Shown: positions 9,473 through 17,415 of the stretch, in pieces
Layout of the letters: each line of letters begins with the position of its first letter
Numbering within the stretch: position 1 is the first letter of the stretch
Assembly: GCA_024372625.1 (NCBI GenBank)
Contig: CP099605.1
Coordinates: 1,116,001-1,180,000, forward strand
DNA length: 64,000 bases
Direction of reading: 5' to 3'
Origin: Comamonadaceae bacterium OTU4NAUVB1
Lineage (GTDB): Bacteria; Pseudomonadota; Gammaproteobacteria; Burkholderiales; Burkholderiaceae_C
Program-made: the position numbers and the translations under genes
The notes under the pieces: generated by a model
The model's input: only the letters and a program-made list of their open reading frames with translations
Database searches by the model: none
Told to the model about the DNA's origin: nothing

Positions 9473-9649
9473 GAGGGTCGCGAATCGAAGGAGTGCGGAC
9501 AAGGTGGGAATCTCCGGCGCGGTGGGGACATCGGTCGTTGTCGGACAACACCGCGCAAAGCCCGCGATGGTAGCCGCCGCGCCCGCGTTGGTGCCGACAA
9601 ACCATCGACGGGTTTTCCCTGAGGGCGGCCCCGAGAACATAATCCGCCG

Positions 9650-10912
9650 ATGCCTCCCGCACCCGACCCCACGGCCCCCACACCACCCGGCCGGGCGCGT
9701 CCGGCCCACGCCCGCAGCATCGACGGTCCGGACATGCGCGAGGCCGGACGCGAACTCCTGTCGCTGGCCCTGATCGACGCGCGCAACCGCACGCTGCACC
9801 TGCTGTCGATGTGCGCGGACGCCCCCGACGCGCTGTGGCTCGCCGGCCACGCCGGCTGGTTCAGCGAGTGGTGGATCGCGCGCAACACGCAGCGCGCCTT
9901 CGGCATCGCATGCTCGCCGCGCCCGACGCGGCTGGCCTCCATCGAATCGCGGGCCGATGCCTGGTGGGCGCAGCGCCCGCCCGGCCTGGCGCACGGCATG
10001 TTCGAGCCGCTGCCCGATGCCCACGCCACGCGCGCCTACCTGCTGGAGACCCTGGAAAACACGCTCGACATGCTGGAGCGCGCGGTCGAGACCGACGCGG
10101 GCCTGTACTTCTACCGGCTCGCGCTGTTCCACGAGGATTCCTGCGGCGAGGAACTGCTGGTCCGGGCGCAGACGCTCGGCCTGCCGCTGGACGTGCCGCT
10201 GGAGGCGCCGCCGCTGGCGCGCGAGCCCCTGGCGCTGCCCGCGACCGCGTGGGCGCTCGGCCGCGCCGACGAGGGCTTCGCGTTCGCGCAGGAATGCGGT
10301 CACCAGGAGGTCGAGGTGCCGGCCTTCGAGATCGACGCCCAGCCCGTGACGTGGGCGCAGTTCGCCGAGTTCGTCGACGACGGCGGCTACGACCGCCTCG
10401 AGCTCTGGCGCCCCGAGGGCGTCGCGTGGCTCGCGCGACAGCGCGAGGGACGGCGCGCGCCGCGCCATGTGGAGCACATCGGCGTCGCGCACCAGGGCAC
10501 CGGTGGCGCCGTCACGCAGCGCCGATTCGGGCGCGCCGTGCGCCTGGCCGGCCAGCGCAGCGTCGTCCACGTGGCCTGGTGGGAGGCCGACGCCTGGGCA
10601 CGCTGGGCCGGTCGCCGCCTGGCCACCGAAGTCGAATGGGAGATCGCGGCGCGGGCCTCGGCGCACCACGGCTTCCGCTGGGGCGACGTGCACGAATGGA
10701 CGGCCAACGTCCTGCGCCCGTGGCCCGGTTTCCGGCCCGACCCGTGGAGCGCCGGCACCGGCTTCGATCCGCGCCCGGTCTTCGGCCAGGCGCGCGTGCT
10801 GCGCGGCGCCTCGCTCGCCACGCACGCGCGCCTGCGCTCGCCGCAGCGGCGCGGCTTCGCATCGCCGGAATGGGACGAGGGCTTCGTGGGGTTCCGCACC
10901 TGCACGGTCTGA
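9650..10912 (+). CDS. EgtB/SenA-like nonheme-iron synthase with altered metal ligand (SUMF1 family)
   Basis: 420 residues: an N-terminal DinB-like helical domain (about 30-190) followed by a formylglycine-generating-enzyme/SUMF1-type domain (about 225-420, ending VLRGASLATHARLRSPQRRGFA...GFR). This layout and the compact GFRWGDVHEWTAN segment resemble selenoneine synthase SenA and ergothioneine synthase EgtB, which join a thiol or selenosugar to hercynine using iron held by three histidines. Here the first two are present (H67 in LAGHAGWF, H161 in LFHED). The third position of HX3HXE reads H161-E-D-S-C165-G-E167, a cysteine. No senB, senC or egtD gene is adjacent. An alternative start is the ATG at 9734. 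Activity is uncertain; the gene may have changed function or be decaying. Confidence 0.75.
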   Translation: MPPAPDPTAPTPPGRARPAHARSIDGPDMREAGRELLSLALIDARNRTLHLLSMCADAPDALWLAGHAGWFSEWWIARNTQRAFGIACSPRPTRLASIESRADAWWAQRPPGLAHGMFEPLPDAHATRAYLLETLENTLDMLERAVETDAGLYFYRLALFHEDSCGEELLVRAQTLGLPLDVPLEAPPLAREPLALPATAWALGRADEGFAFAQECGHQEVEVPAFEIDAQPVTWAQFAEFVDDGGYDRLELWRPEGVAWLARQREGRRAPRHVEHIGVAHQGTGGAVTQRRFGRAVRLAGQRSVVHVAWWEADAWARWAGRRLATEVEWEIAARASAHHGFRWGDVHEWTANVLRPWPGFRPDPWSAGTGFDPRPVFGQARVLRGASLATHARLRSPQRRGFASPEWDEGFVGFRTCTV

Positions 10913-10931
10913 CGCGCGCCGCGGCCGACGC

Positions 10932-12425
10932 TCAGCGCGCGGTCGCCTGCCGCACCGCCCGCTCCCAGCGCGCCATCGCCTCCTCGGCCTGGGCGCGTTC
11001 CATCGTCGGCACGAAGCGGCGCTCGACGCGCCAGAGCTTCGACAGCGCGGCGGTATCGGGGAAGACGCCGCACGAGAGGCCGGCCAGGCAGGCCGCGCCC
11101 AGGGCGGTGGTCTCGACGACCTCGGGCCGCACCACCGGAATGCCCAGCAGGTCGGCCTGGAACTGCATCAGCAGGTCGTTGACGCAGGCGCCGCCGTCCA
11201 CCCGCAGTTCGCTCACCGGCGCGCCGCCGGCGGCCACCGCGTCGCGGCTCATGGCCTGCAGCAGCGCCGCGCTCTGGTAGGCGATGCTCTCCAGCGCGGC
11301 GCGCGCGATGTGGGCGACCGAGGTGCCGCGCGTCAGGCCGGTGATGATGCCGCGCGCCTCGGCGTTCCAGTAGGGCGCGCCCAGCCCGGTGAAGGCCGGC
11401 ACCATCATCACGCCGCCGGCGTCGGGCACGCGCTCGGCGAGCGACTGCACCTCGGCGCTGCCCTGGATCGCCTTCAGGCCGTCGCGCAGCCACTGCACCA
11501 CCGCACCGCCGACGAAGACGCTGCCTTCCATCGCATAGCGCGTCCGGGCGTCCGTCTGCGCCGCGCTGGTGACCAGCAGGCCGTTGCGCGAGGGCTGGAA
11601 CGACTCGCCTGTGTGCATCAGCAGGAAGCAGCCGGTGCCGTAGGTGTTCTTGGCCATGCCGGCGTCGAAGCAGGCCTGGCCGAAGAGGGCGCTCTGCTGG
11701 TCGCCCGCCACGCCGCCGATGGGCAGCGCGGCGCCGAGCAGCTCGGCGTCGATGTCGGCGAAGTGCGAACTCGACGGCCGCACCTCCGGCAGCAGCGACG
11801 CCGGGATGTCCAGCAGCGCCAGCAGCTCGGCGTCCCAGCGGTTCGCGTGGATGTCGAAGAGCATCGTGCGCGAGGCGTTGCTGACGTCGGTGACGTGCAC
11901 CCGGCCACCCGTGAGCCGCCAGACGAGCCAGCTGTCGACCGTGCCGAAAGCCAGCTCGCCGCGCTCGGCCTGCGCGCGGGCGCCGGGCACGTGGTCCAGC
12001 AGCCAGCGCAGCTTGGTGGCGGAGAAGTAGGCATCGACGACCAGGCCGGTGCGCGCGCGGATCAACGCGTCGGCGCCGTCCTCGCGCAGCCGCGCGCACA
12101 GGGGCTCGGCGCGGCGGTCCTGCCAGACGATGGCGCGATGCACGGGCTCGCCGGTGCGGCGGTCCCACAGCAGCGTGGTCTCGCGCTGGTTGGTGATGCC
12201 GACGGCCCGGATGTCGCGCGCCGTCAATCCGGCCCTGGCCAGCACCTCGCGCGCGGTGGCGAGCTGGCCGGTCCAGATCTCCTGCGGGTCGTGCTCGACC
12301 CAGCCGGGCCGCGGATAGAACTGCGTCAGCTCCTTCTGCGCCACCGCGACGATGCGGCCCTCGGCGTCGAACACGATGCTGCGCGAACTGGAGGTGCCCT
12401 GGTCGAGGGCGAGCAGGTAGGTCAT
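10932..12425 (-). CDS. glpK: Glycerol kinase
   Basis: FGGY-family kinase that phosphorylates glycerol to sn-glycerol 3-phosphate with ATP in the cytoplasm. 497 residues, standard length. The N-terminal phosphate-binding motif [16 protein letters not shown] is intact, as are [38 protein letters not shown] and the C-terminal [22 protein letters not shown] signature. It follows the DeoR-type regulator gene by 25 bp on the same strand and so forms a glpR-glpK operon. That operon is divergent from glpD. No glycerol facilitator gene (glpF) lies in the window. Confidence 0.97.
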   Translation of the reverse strand: MTYLLALDQGTSSSRSIVFDAEGRIVAVAQKELTQFYPRPGWVEHDPQEIWTGQLATAREVLARAGLTARDIRAVGITNQRETTLLWDRRTGEPVHRAIVWQDRRAEPLCARLREDGADALIRARTGLVVDAYFSATKLRWLLDHVPGARAQAERGELAFGTVDSWLVWRLTGGRVHVTDVSNASRTMLFDIHANRWDAELLALLDIPASLLPEVRPSSSHFADIDAELLGAALPIGGVAGDQQSALFGQACFDAGMAKNTYGTGCFLLMHTGESFQPSRNGLLVTSAAQTDARTRYAMEGSVFVGGAVVQWLRDGLKAIQGSAEVQSLAERVPDAGGVMMVPAFTGLGAPYWNAEARGIITGLTRGTSVAHIARAALESIAYQSAALLQAMSRDAVAAGGAPVSELRVDGGACVNDLLMQFQADLLGIPVVRPEVVETTALGAACLAGLSCGVFPDTAALSKLWRVERRFVPTMERAQAEEAMARWERAVRQATAR

Positions 12426-12450
12426 GGGGATGGGATCTCCAAGTGGGTCC

Positions 12451-13221
12451 TCAGGGGGCGGCGATCTCGCAGCGCACCCCGGCGCGCTCGAGCAGTTCGG
12501 GGAAGGGCGCGGGCGGCGGCGCGTCGGTGAACAGCCGGTCGATCTGCGCCAGCGTGCCCAGCGCGATCATGGCGGGCCGGTTGAACTTGCTCGCGTCGGC
12601 CGCCAGCCAGACCTCGCGGGCCTGCGCGATGATGGTCTGGGCGACCTTCACCTCGCGCAGGTCGAAGTCGCGCAGCGACCCGTCGGCCTCGATGCTGGAG
12701 ACGCCGATGAGCGCGATGTCGACCTTGAACTGGCGGATGAAGTCGATCGTCGCCTCGCCCACCACCGCGCGGTCGCGCGAGCGCACCGAGCCGCCCGCCA
12801 CGATCACCTCGCAGGCCGTGTTGCCGCTCAGGATGGTCGCCACGTTGAGGTTGTTGGTGATCACGCGCAGGCCCGTGTGGCGCATCAGCTGCCGCGCGAT
12901 GGCCTCGGTCGTGGTGCCGATGTTCAGGATCAGCGAGCAGTCGTCGGGCACGCGGGCCGCCACGGCGCGCGCGATGCGCGCCTTGGCCTCGGCGTGGAGC
13001 GAGGCGCGCTGCCGGTAGGCGATGTTCTCCGTGGTCGACGGGCCGGGGCATCGCACGCCGCCGTGGAAGCGGCCCAGCAGGCCCTCGTCGGCCAGGCGCC
13101 GGACGTCCCGCCGCACCGTCTGCAGGGTCACGCCCAGCAGGTCGGCGAGTTCCTCGACGGTGGCCGAACCGCGGTCGCGCACCGTGTCGAGTAGTCGGAT
13201 CTGGCGGGGGTTGGTGTTCAC
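12451..13221 (-). CDS. glpR: DeoR-family transcriptional regulator, probable glycerol 3-phosphate repressor
   Basis: 256 residues from a GTG start at 13221 ([56 protein letters not shown]). The N-terminal HTH of the DeoR family and its TVRRDVRRL recognition helix are clear. The effector domain carries the sugar-phosphate site motif [16 protein letters not shown] and the typical [14 protein letters not shown] region. The longer frame upstream runs through the divergent promoter and is rejected. Location beside glpK and glpD supports a GlpR role: repression relieved by glycerol 3-phosphate. Candidate binding sites are in the 13222-13328 gap. The effector is inferred, not shown. Confidence 0.9.
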   Translation of the reverse strand: MNTNPRQIRLLDTVRDRGSATVEELADLLGVTLQTVRRDVRRLADEGLLGRFHGGVRCPGPSTTENIAYRQRASLHAEAKARIARAVAARVPDDCSLILNIGTTTEAIARQLMRHTGLRVITNNLNVATILSGNTACEVIVAGGSVRSRDRAVVGEATIDFIRQFKVDIALIGVSSIEADGSLRDFDLREVKVAQTIIAQAREVWLAADASKFNRPAMIALGTLAQIDRLFTDAPPPAPFPELLERAGVRCEIAAP

Positions 13222-13264
13222 GTGCGACGGATGGGGGCGGGCGGTGCGAGGGGCTCTACTGTAG

Positions 13265-13288
13265 AACGAACCAAAACGAACCGGTTCG
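13265..13288. promoter_or_regulatory. Candidate GlpR operator in glpR-glpD divergent region
   Basis: Two copies of AACGAACC start at 13265 and 13275, exactly 10 bp apart, and the second runs into a perfect 12-bp palindrome CGAACCGGTTCG (13277-13288). TTCG/CGAA half-sites are characteristic of DeoR/GlpR-type operators. The cluster sits 44 bp from the glpR start and 41 bp from the glpD start, positioned to control both. An AT-rich stretch (GGGAAAATATCC) follows toward glpD and could be part of its promoter. Confidence 0.55.
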
Positions 13289-13328
13289 AGGGAAAATATC
13301 CGGCAGAACCGTGCGCAAAGGAAAGACA

Positions 13329-15032
13329 ATGAACGGATGCGAAAGCGCCGGCGCCCGAGGGCGTTCCGACGCGCCAACGCCGACGACCGCCGCGACCCCC
13401 ACCTCCACCTCGACCGTGACCACCACCCCCATGCCCCAGGTTCCCGGGACCGACCCCGGAGTCGGCGATTGCGACGTGCTGGTCATCGGCGGGGGCATCA
13501 ACGGCTGCGGCATCGCGCGCGACCTGGCCGGCCGGGGCTGGCGCGTGACCCTGTGCGAGCAGGACGACCTGGCCTCGCACACCTCGTCGTCCTCGACCAA
13601 GCTGATCCACGGCGGCCTGCGCTACCTGGAGTACTACGAGTTCTCGCTGGTGAGGAAGGCGCTGCGCGAGCGCGAGGTGCTGCTGCGCAGCGCGCCGCAC
13701 ATCATGTGGCCGCTGCGTTTCGTGATGCCGCACGACCCGGCGACGCGGCCGGCGTGGATGATCCGCGTCGGGCTGTTCCTCTACGACCACCTGGCCAAGC
13801 GCGAGGTGCTGCCGGGCTCGCGCGGCATCGACCTGCGGCGCCACGCGGCGGGCGGGCCGCTCAAGCCGCGTTACCGGCGCGGCTTCGTCTACTCCGACGG
13901 CTGGGTCGACGATGCCCGGCTGGTCCTGCTCACCGCGGTCGACGCGCGCGACCACGGCGCCGAGGTCCTGACGCGCACGCGCTGCACCCGCGCCGTGCGC
14001 GCGGCCGACGGCTGGACCGCCACGCTCGACGGCCCGGACGGCACGCGCACCGTGCGCGCCCGCGCCGTCGTCAACGCGGCCGGTCCGTGGGCCGAGGCCT
14101 TCCTGCGCGGCGTGGCGGAGTCGGCCCGGGGCGAGACCATGGCCACCAAGAGCCTGCGCCTGGTCAAGGGCAGCCACATCGTGGTGAAGCGCCTGTTCGA
14201 CCACGACCACGCCTACATCTTCCAGAACCCCGACAAGCGGATCATCTTCGCCATCCCCTACGAGGACGCGTTCACGCTGATCGGCACCACCGACGTCGAG
14301 ATCAAGAGCGACGATCCCGGCGCCGCCCGCGCCAGCCCCGACGAGATCGCCTACCTGTGCGAGCAGGTCAGCCGCTACTTCGAGCGGCCCGTGACGCCGG
14401 CCGACGTGGTCTGGACCTACTCCGGCGTGCGGCCGCTGCTCGACGACGCCTCGGGCGATCCGTCGGCCGTCACGCGCGACTACCTGCTCGAGGCCAACAC
14501 CGACGGCGCGCCGCTCCTGTCGGTGTGGGGCGGCAAGATCACCACCTTCCGCAAGCTGGCCGAGGACGCGGCCGACGAGGTCGGCACCCTGCTCGGTCAG
14601 GGACCGGCGCGGCGCCCGGCGTGGACCGCCGGCGCCTTCCTCGCCGGTGGCGACCTGTCGGGCTGGATCGGGCCGCGCCGGCGCGGCGAGCGGCCCGTGG
14701 ACGAGTTCGAGCGCTTCGTCGCCGCCGTCTTGGCGCGCCATCCCTGGCTCGACGCGACGCTCGCGCGCCGGCTGGCGCACGCCTACGGCGCCCGCATCGC
14801 CGACGTGCTGGGCGACGCCGCGTCGCCGGCCGATCTGGGCGCCGAGGTCGCACCCGGCCTGCACGAGCGCGAACTGCGCTTCATGCGGGCGCAGGAATGG
14901 GTCCGCACCGCCGACGATGCGTTGTGGCGTCGCTCCAAGCTGGGCCTGCGCTACACGGCCGAGCAGCGCGCGGCGGTCGGCGCCTGGCTGGCGGCGTGCT
15001 CCGGACGGGAGGTCGCGCATGCGACGGCGTGA
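13329..15032 (+). CDS. glpD: Aerobic glycerol-3-phosphate dehydrogenase
   Basis: FAD-dependent, membrane-associated enzyme oxidising glycerol 3-phosphate to dihydroxyacetone phosphate and feeding electrons to quinone. 567 residues from the ATG at 13329, which has AAAGGA six bases upstream. The dinucleotide-binding motif VLVIGGGINGCGIARDLAGRG starts near residue 50, after a Thr/Ser/Ala/Pro-rich extension of about 40 residues absent from E. coli GlpD. STKLIHGGLRYLEYYEF and the C-terminal DAO domain are intact. An ATG at 13431 would remove the extension. The gene is divergent from glpR-glpK and overlaps the next gene by 14 bp. Confidence 0.95.
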   Translation: MNGCESAGARGRSDAPTPTTAATPTSTSTVTTTPMPQVPGTDPGVGDCDVLVIGGGINGCGIARDLAGRGWRVTLCEQDDLASHTSSSSTKLIHGGLRYLEYYEFSLVRKALREREVLLRSAPHIMWPLRFVMPHDPATRPAWMIRVGLFLYDHLAKREVLPGSRGIDLRRHAAGGPLKPRYRRGFVYSDGWVDDARLVLLTAVDARDHGAEVLTRTRCTRAVRAADGWTATLDGPDGTRTVRARAVVNAAGPWAEAFLRGVAESARGETMATKSLRLVKGSHIVVKRLFDHDHAYIFQNPDKRIIFAIPYEDAFTLIGTTDVEIKSDDPGAARASPDEIAYLCEQVSRYFERPVTPADVVWTYSGVRPLLDDASGDPSAVTRDYLLEANTDGAPLLSVWGGKITTFRKLAEDAADEVGTLLGQGPARRPAWTAGAFLAGGDLSGWIGPRRRGERPVDEFERFVAAVLARHPWLDATLARRLAHAYGARIADVLGDAASPADLGAEVAPGLHERELRFMRAQEWVRTADDALWRRSKLGLRYTAEQRAAVGAWLAACSGREVAHATA

Positions 15033-15564
15033 ACTGGCGGGTCTGGCGCTGCTGCCCTGGGTCGACGCCCGGGCGGCCGGCGACGAGGCATTCCCGCGCG
15101 CGGTGCGCCAGGGTGGTTGCGCCGTGGTGTTCCGTCACGCGCAGACGGTGGCGGGCATCGGTGATCCGCCGGGCTTCGCGCTGGCCTCCTGCGCGACCCA
15201 GCGCAACCTGAACGACGAGGGTCGGGCGCAGGCGCGCCGCATCGGCGAGTGGTTCGCCAGCCATGGACTGCGGCCGGCGGCCGTGCGTTCGAGCGCCTGG
15301 TGCCGCTGCCAGGACACGGCGCGCCTGGCCTTCGGCGCGTCCGACGTGTGGGCGCCGCTCAATTCCACCTTCGACGACGCGGCGCTGTCGCCCGCCGCCA
15401 CGGCCCGGCTGCGGGAAGCGTTGCGCGCCATCCCGGCCACGGGCTTCGAGGTGTGGGTGACGCACCAGGTCAACATCACCGCGCTCACGGGCCGCTTCGC
15501 GGCGTCGGGCGAGGGCTTCGTCGTCGACGCGGCGGGCGCCGTGCGCGCCCAGGCGCGGCTCTGA
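15019..15564 (+). CDS. Exported histidine phosphatase family protein
   Basis: 181 residues. The N-terminus MRRRELAGLALLPWVDARAAGDEAF resembles a short signal peptide with an arginine start and an ARA-A cleavage site near residue 20, so the protein is probably periplasmic. The phosphohistidine motif is R39-H40-A (FRHAQT) rather than the usual RHG. The second catalytic histidine is likely H149 (VTHQVNI), and the CATQRNLNDEGRAQARRIG stretch is typical of this branch. The start overlaps the end of glpD by 14 bp, so translation is probably coupled. The substrate is unknown. Confidence 0.82.
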   Translation: MRRRELAGLALLPWVDARAAGDEAFPRAVRQGGCAVVFRHAQTVAGIGDPPGFALASCATQRNLNDEGRAQARRIGEWFASHGLRPAAVRSSAWCRCQDTARLAFGASDVWAPLNSTFDDAALSPAATARLREALRAIPATGFEVWVTHQVNITALTGRFAASGEGFVVDAAGAVRAQARL

Positions 15565-15612
15565 CGCGACGCCGGACGTGACCGACGGCGGGTCCGGCCC
15601 GGCGCCGGGGGG

Positions 15613-16197
15613 TCAGCGTGGCGTGGGGCCCGCAGCCTCGCGCGTCAGGCCTTCGGCGCGATAGAAGCGGGTGAACGCCGCCGTGGTCGCCAGGCGCACC
15701 TTGGGCAGGTCGGCGCGCTCGAACAATGCCGCCCAGGCCCGTCGCTTGGGTGGCGTGTCGATGGCGATGTGGCGCACCATCGACCACTTCACGCTGTCCC
15801 TGGCGCCGTCCAGCGCGCCGTGCCGTCGGCGGTCGAACCAGGTCCGTCGGACGTAGCGCAGCAGGCCGACGGCCGTCGGGACGTCCAGCAGGATCAGGCC
15901 CGTGGCGCGTTCGAGGCGCCGATCCAGGCAGCGCGTGTAGTTGCCGTCCATGACCCAGCGCGCCTGCCGGATCGCCTCGTCGTGCAGACGCAGGAAGTCG
16001 GCCTCCGGACGGGGTCGCCAGTCGGTGCGGGGCAGGTGGAACAGCCGGTCGAGGTGGACGGCCGGCAGCCCGTGCCGGCGTGCGATGGCCGCGGCCAGGG
16101 TGGACTTGCCGCTGTTGGACGGTCCCAGGATGCAGATGCGCTCGCCGAGCCCGTCGAGCGTCCGCATGGCATCGATGTCCGTCGGTCCGGGCGTCAC
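15613..16197 (-). CDS. P-loop nucleoside/adenylate-kinase-like protein
   Basis: 194 residues from the GTG at 16197, which overlaps the mltB stop as GTGA; an ATG at 16167 gives 184 residues and brings the P-loop to the usual distance from the N-terminus. The Walker A motif is GPSNSGKST (residues 25-33). HLDRLFHLPRTDWRPRP and WVMDGNYTRCLDRRLERATGLILLDVP follow, which is the pattern of FlaR/topology-modulation-type kinases in the adenylate-kinase fold. The physiological substrate of this group is not established. It is cotranscribed with mltB. Confidence 0.8.
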   Translation of the reverse strand: MTPGPTDIDAMRTLDGLGERICILGPSNSGKSTLAAAIARRHGLPAVHLDRLFHLPRTDWRPRPEADFLRLHDEAIRQARWVMDGNYTRCLDRRLERATGLILLDVPTAVGLLRYVRRTWFDRRRHGALDGARDSVKWSMVRHIAIDTPPKRRAWAALFERADLPKVRLATTAAFTRFYRAEGLTREAAGPTPR

Positions 16198-17318
16198 TGC
16201 GCCATCGCCGCCTTGACCTCGTCGCCCAGGTCCAGCACCGACATCGCGTAGTAGCTGCTCCAGTTGTAGCGCGTGATGACGTAGAAGTTGCGCGTGCCGG
16301 CGACGTAGGTGGGCGCGTCGGCGCCGTTCTGCAGTTCGATCAGCGCGAGCAGCCCTGGGTGGGAGAGGGCCGGACCCTGGAGCACCGCGCCGGCGGCGAC
16401 GAAGCTGTCGGCGCTGAAGGTCGGCAGGATGTCGGGCGCCATCAGCACGTCCATCCGCAGGCGTGCCGGGTCGAAGGCGACCGGGTAGGTCGAGGGCATG
16501 CCGCGTCGCCAGCCGAAGGCCTTGAAGTAGTTCGCCACGGAGCCGATCACGTCGGCCGGGTTGTCGACCAGGTCGATGCGCCCGTCGCCGTCGAAGTCGA
16601 CCGCGTACTTGGCGATGCTGCTGGGCATGAACTGCGGCATGCCCATGGCACCGGCATAGCTGCCCAGTGGGGCGAGCGGGTCCTGGGCGGTGCGGCTTTC
16701 GGTGCTGAGGAAACTCTCCAGCTCGCCGCGGAAGAAGGCCTCGCGCTCGGCGGCGCGGGGATGGCCGGCGGGGAAGTCGAAGGACAGCGTGGCCAGTGCG
16801 TCGATGACGCGGAAGCTGCCCATGTTGCGCCCGTAGATGGTCTCCACGCCGATGATGCCCACCACGATTTCCGGCGGCACGCCGTATTCGGCCTCGGCGC
16901 GGGCGAGCGTGGCGGCGTTGTCGCGCCAGAAGCGCACGCCCGCGGCGATGCGCACCGGGTCGATGAAGCGGCCCCGGTAGGCGCGCCAGTTCTTGGCCGT
17001 GCCCCGCGTGGCCGGCAGCATCAGGCGCGGCACGTTGGGCAGCAAGCGCGCCGCGCCGATGGTGGCGCGGACCCACTCGCGGTCGAGGTTGCGCCGCGCG
17101 GCGACGTCGTCGGCGAAGCGCATGGCGTCCTCGCGCGTGGCGTAGGGCGTCGCCTCGACCGTCTGGGCGACCTTGCGCTTCGCTTGCTGGGGCGCCGCCG
17201 CGACGCCGCTCGACGCGCCACAGGCGAGTGCGAAGGCGAGGAGGGCGGCGCGCGTGGCGGCGTGGCGCGGAGCGACCGGGGCGCCGGCCGGCGCGATGCG
17301 GAGGAAGGAACGATGCAT
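16194..17318 (-). CDS. mltB: Lytic murein transglycosylase B
   Basis: Cleaves the MurNAc-GlcNAc bond of peptidoglycan with formation of 1,6-anhydroMurNAc; exported. 374 residues. A signal region (AATRAALLAFALACGASSG) ends near C33, but the lipobox is weak, so it may be lipidated or soluble. The catalytic glutamate is E159 in GIIGVETIYGR. The GAMGMPQFMPSS motif and an EF-hand-like calcium loop (DFDGDGRIDLVDN) are both present, as in the E. coli Slt35 fragment. The start at 17318 gives MHRSFLR. It sits downstream of the TgpA-like gene and ahead of the small kinase gene. Confidence 0.95.
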   Translation of the reverse strand: MHRSFLRIAPAGAPVAPRHAATRAALLAFALACGASSGVAAAPQQAKRKVAQTVEATPYATREDAMRFADDVAARRNLDREWVRATIGAARLLPNVPRLMLPATRGTAKNWRAYRGRFIDPVRIAAGVRFWRDNAATLARAEAEYGVPPEIVVGIIGVETIYGRNMGSFRVIDALATLSFDFPAGHPRAAEREAFFRGELESFLSTESRTAQDPLAPLGSYAGAMGMPQFMPSSIAKYAVDFDGDGRIDLVDNPADVIGSVANYFKAFGWRRGMPSTYPVAFDPARLRMDVLMAPDILPTFSADSFVAAGAVLQGPALSHPGLLALIELQNGADAPTYVAGTRNFYVITRYNWSSYYAMSVLDLGDEVKAAMAQ

Positions 17319-17415
17319 CGAGGGATTGTGCCGGCCGGACGCCGACCCCGTGCGGCTGGAGGTTCCCATCCCGCGCCCTCTTCCTCCGGGCAGGAGCCGA
17401 TCCGACCGCGCGGCT

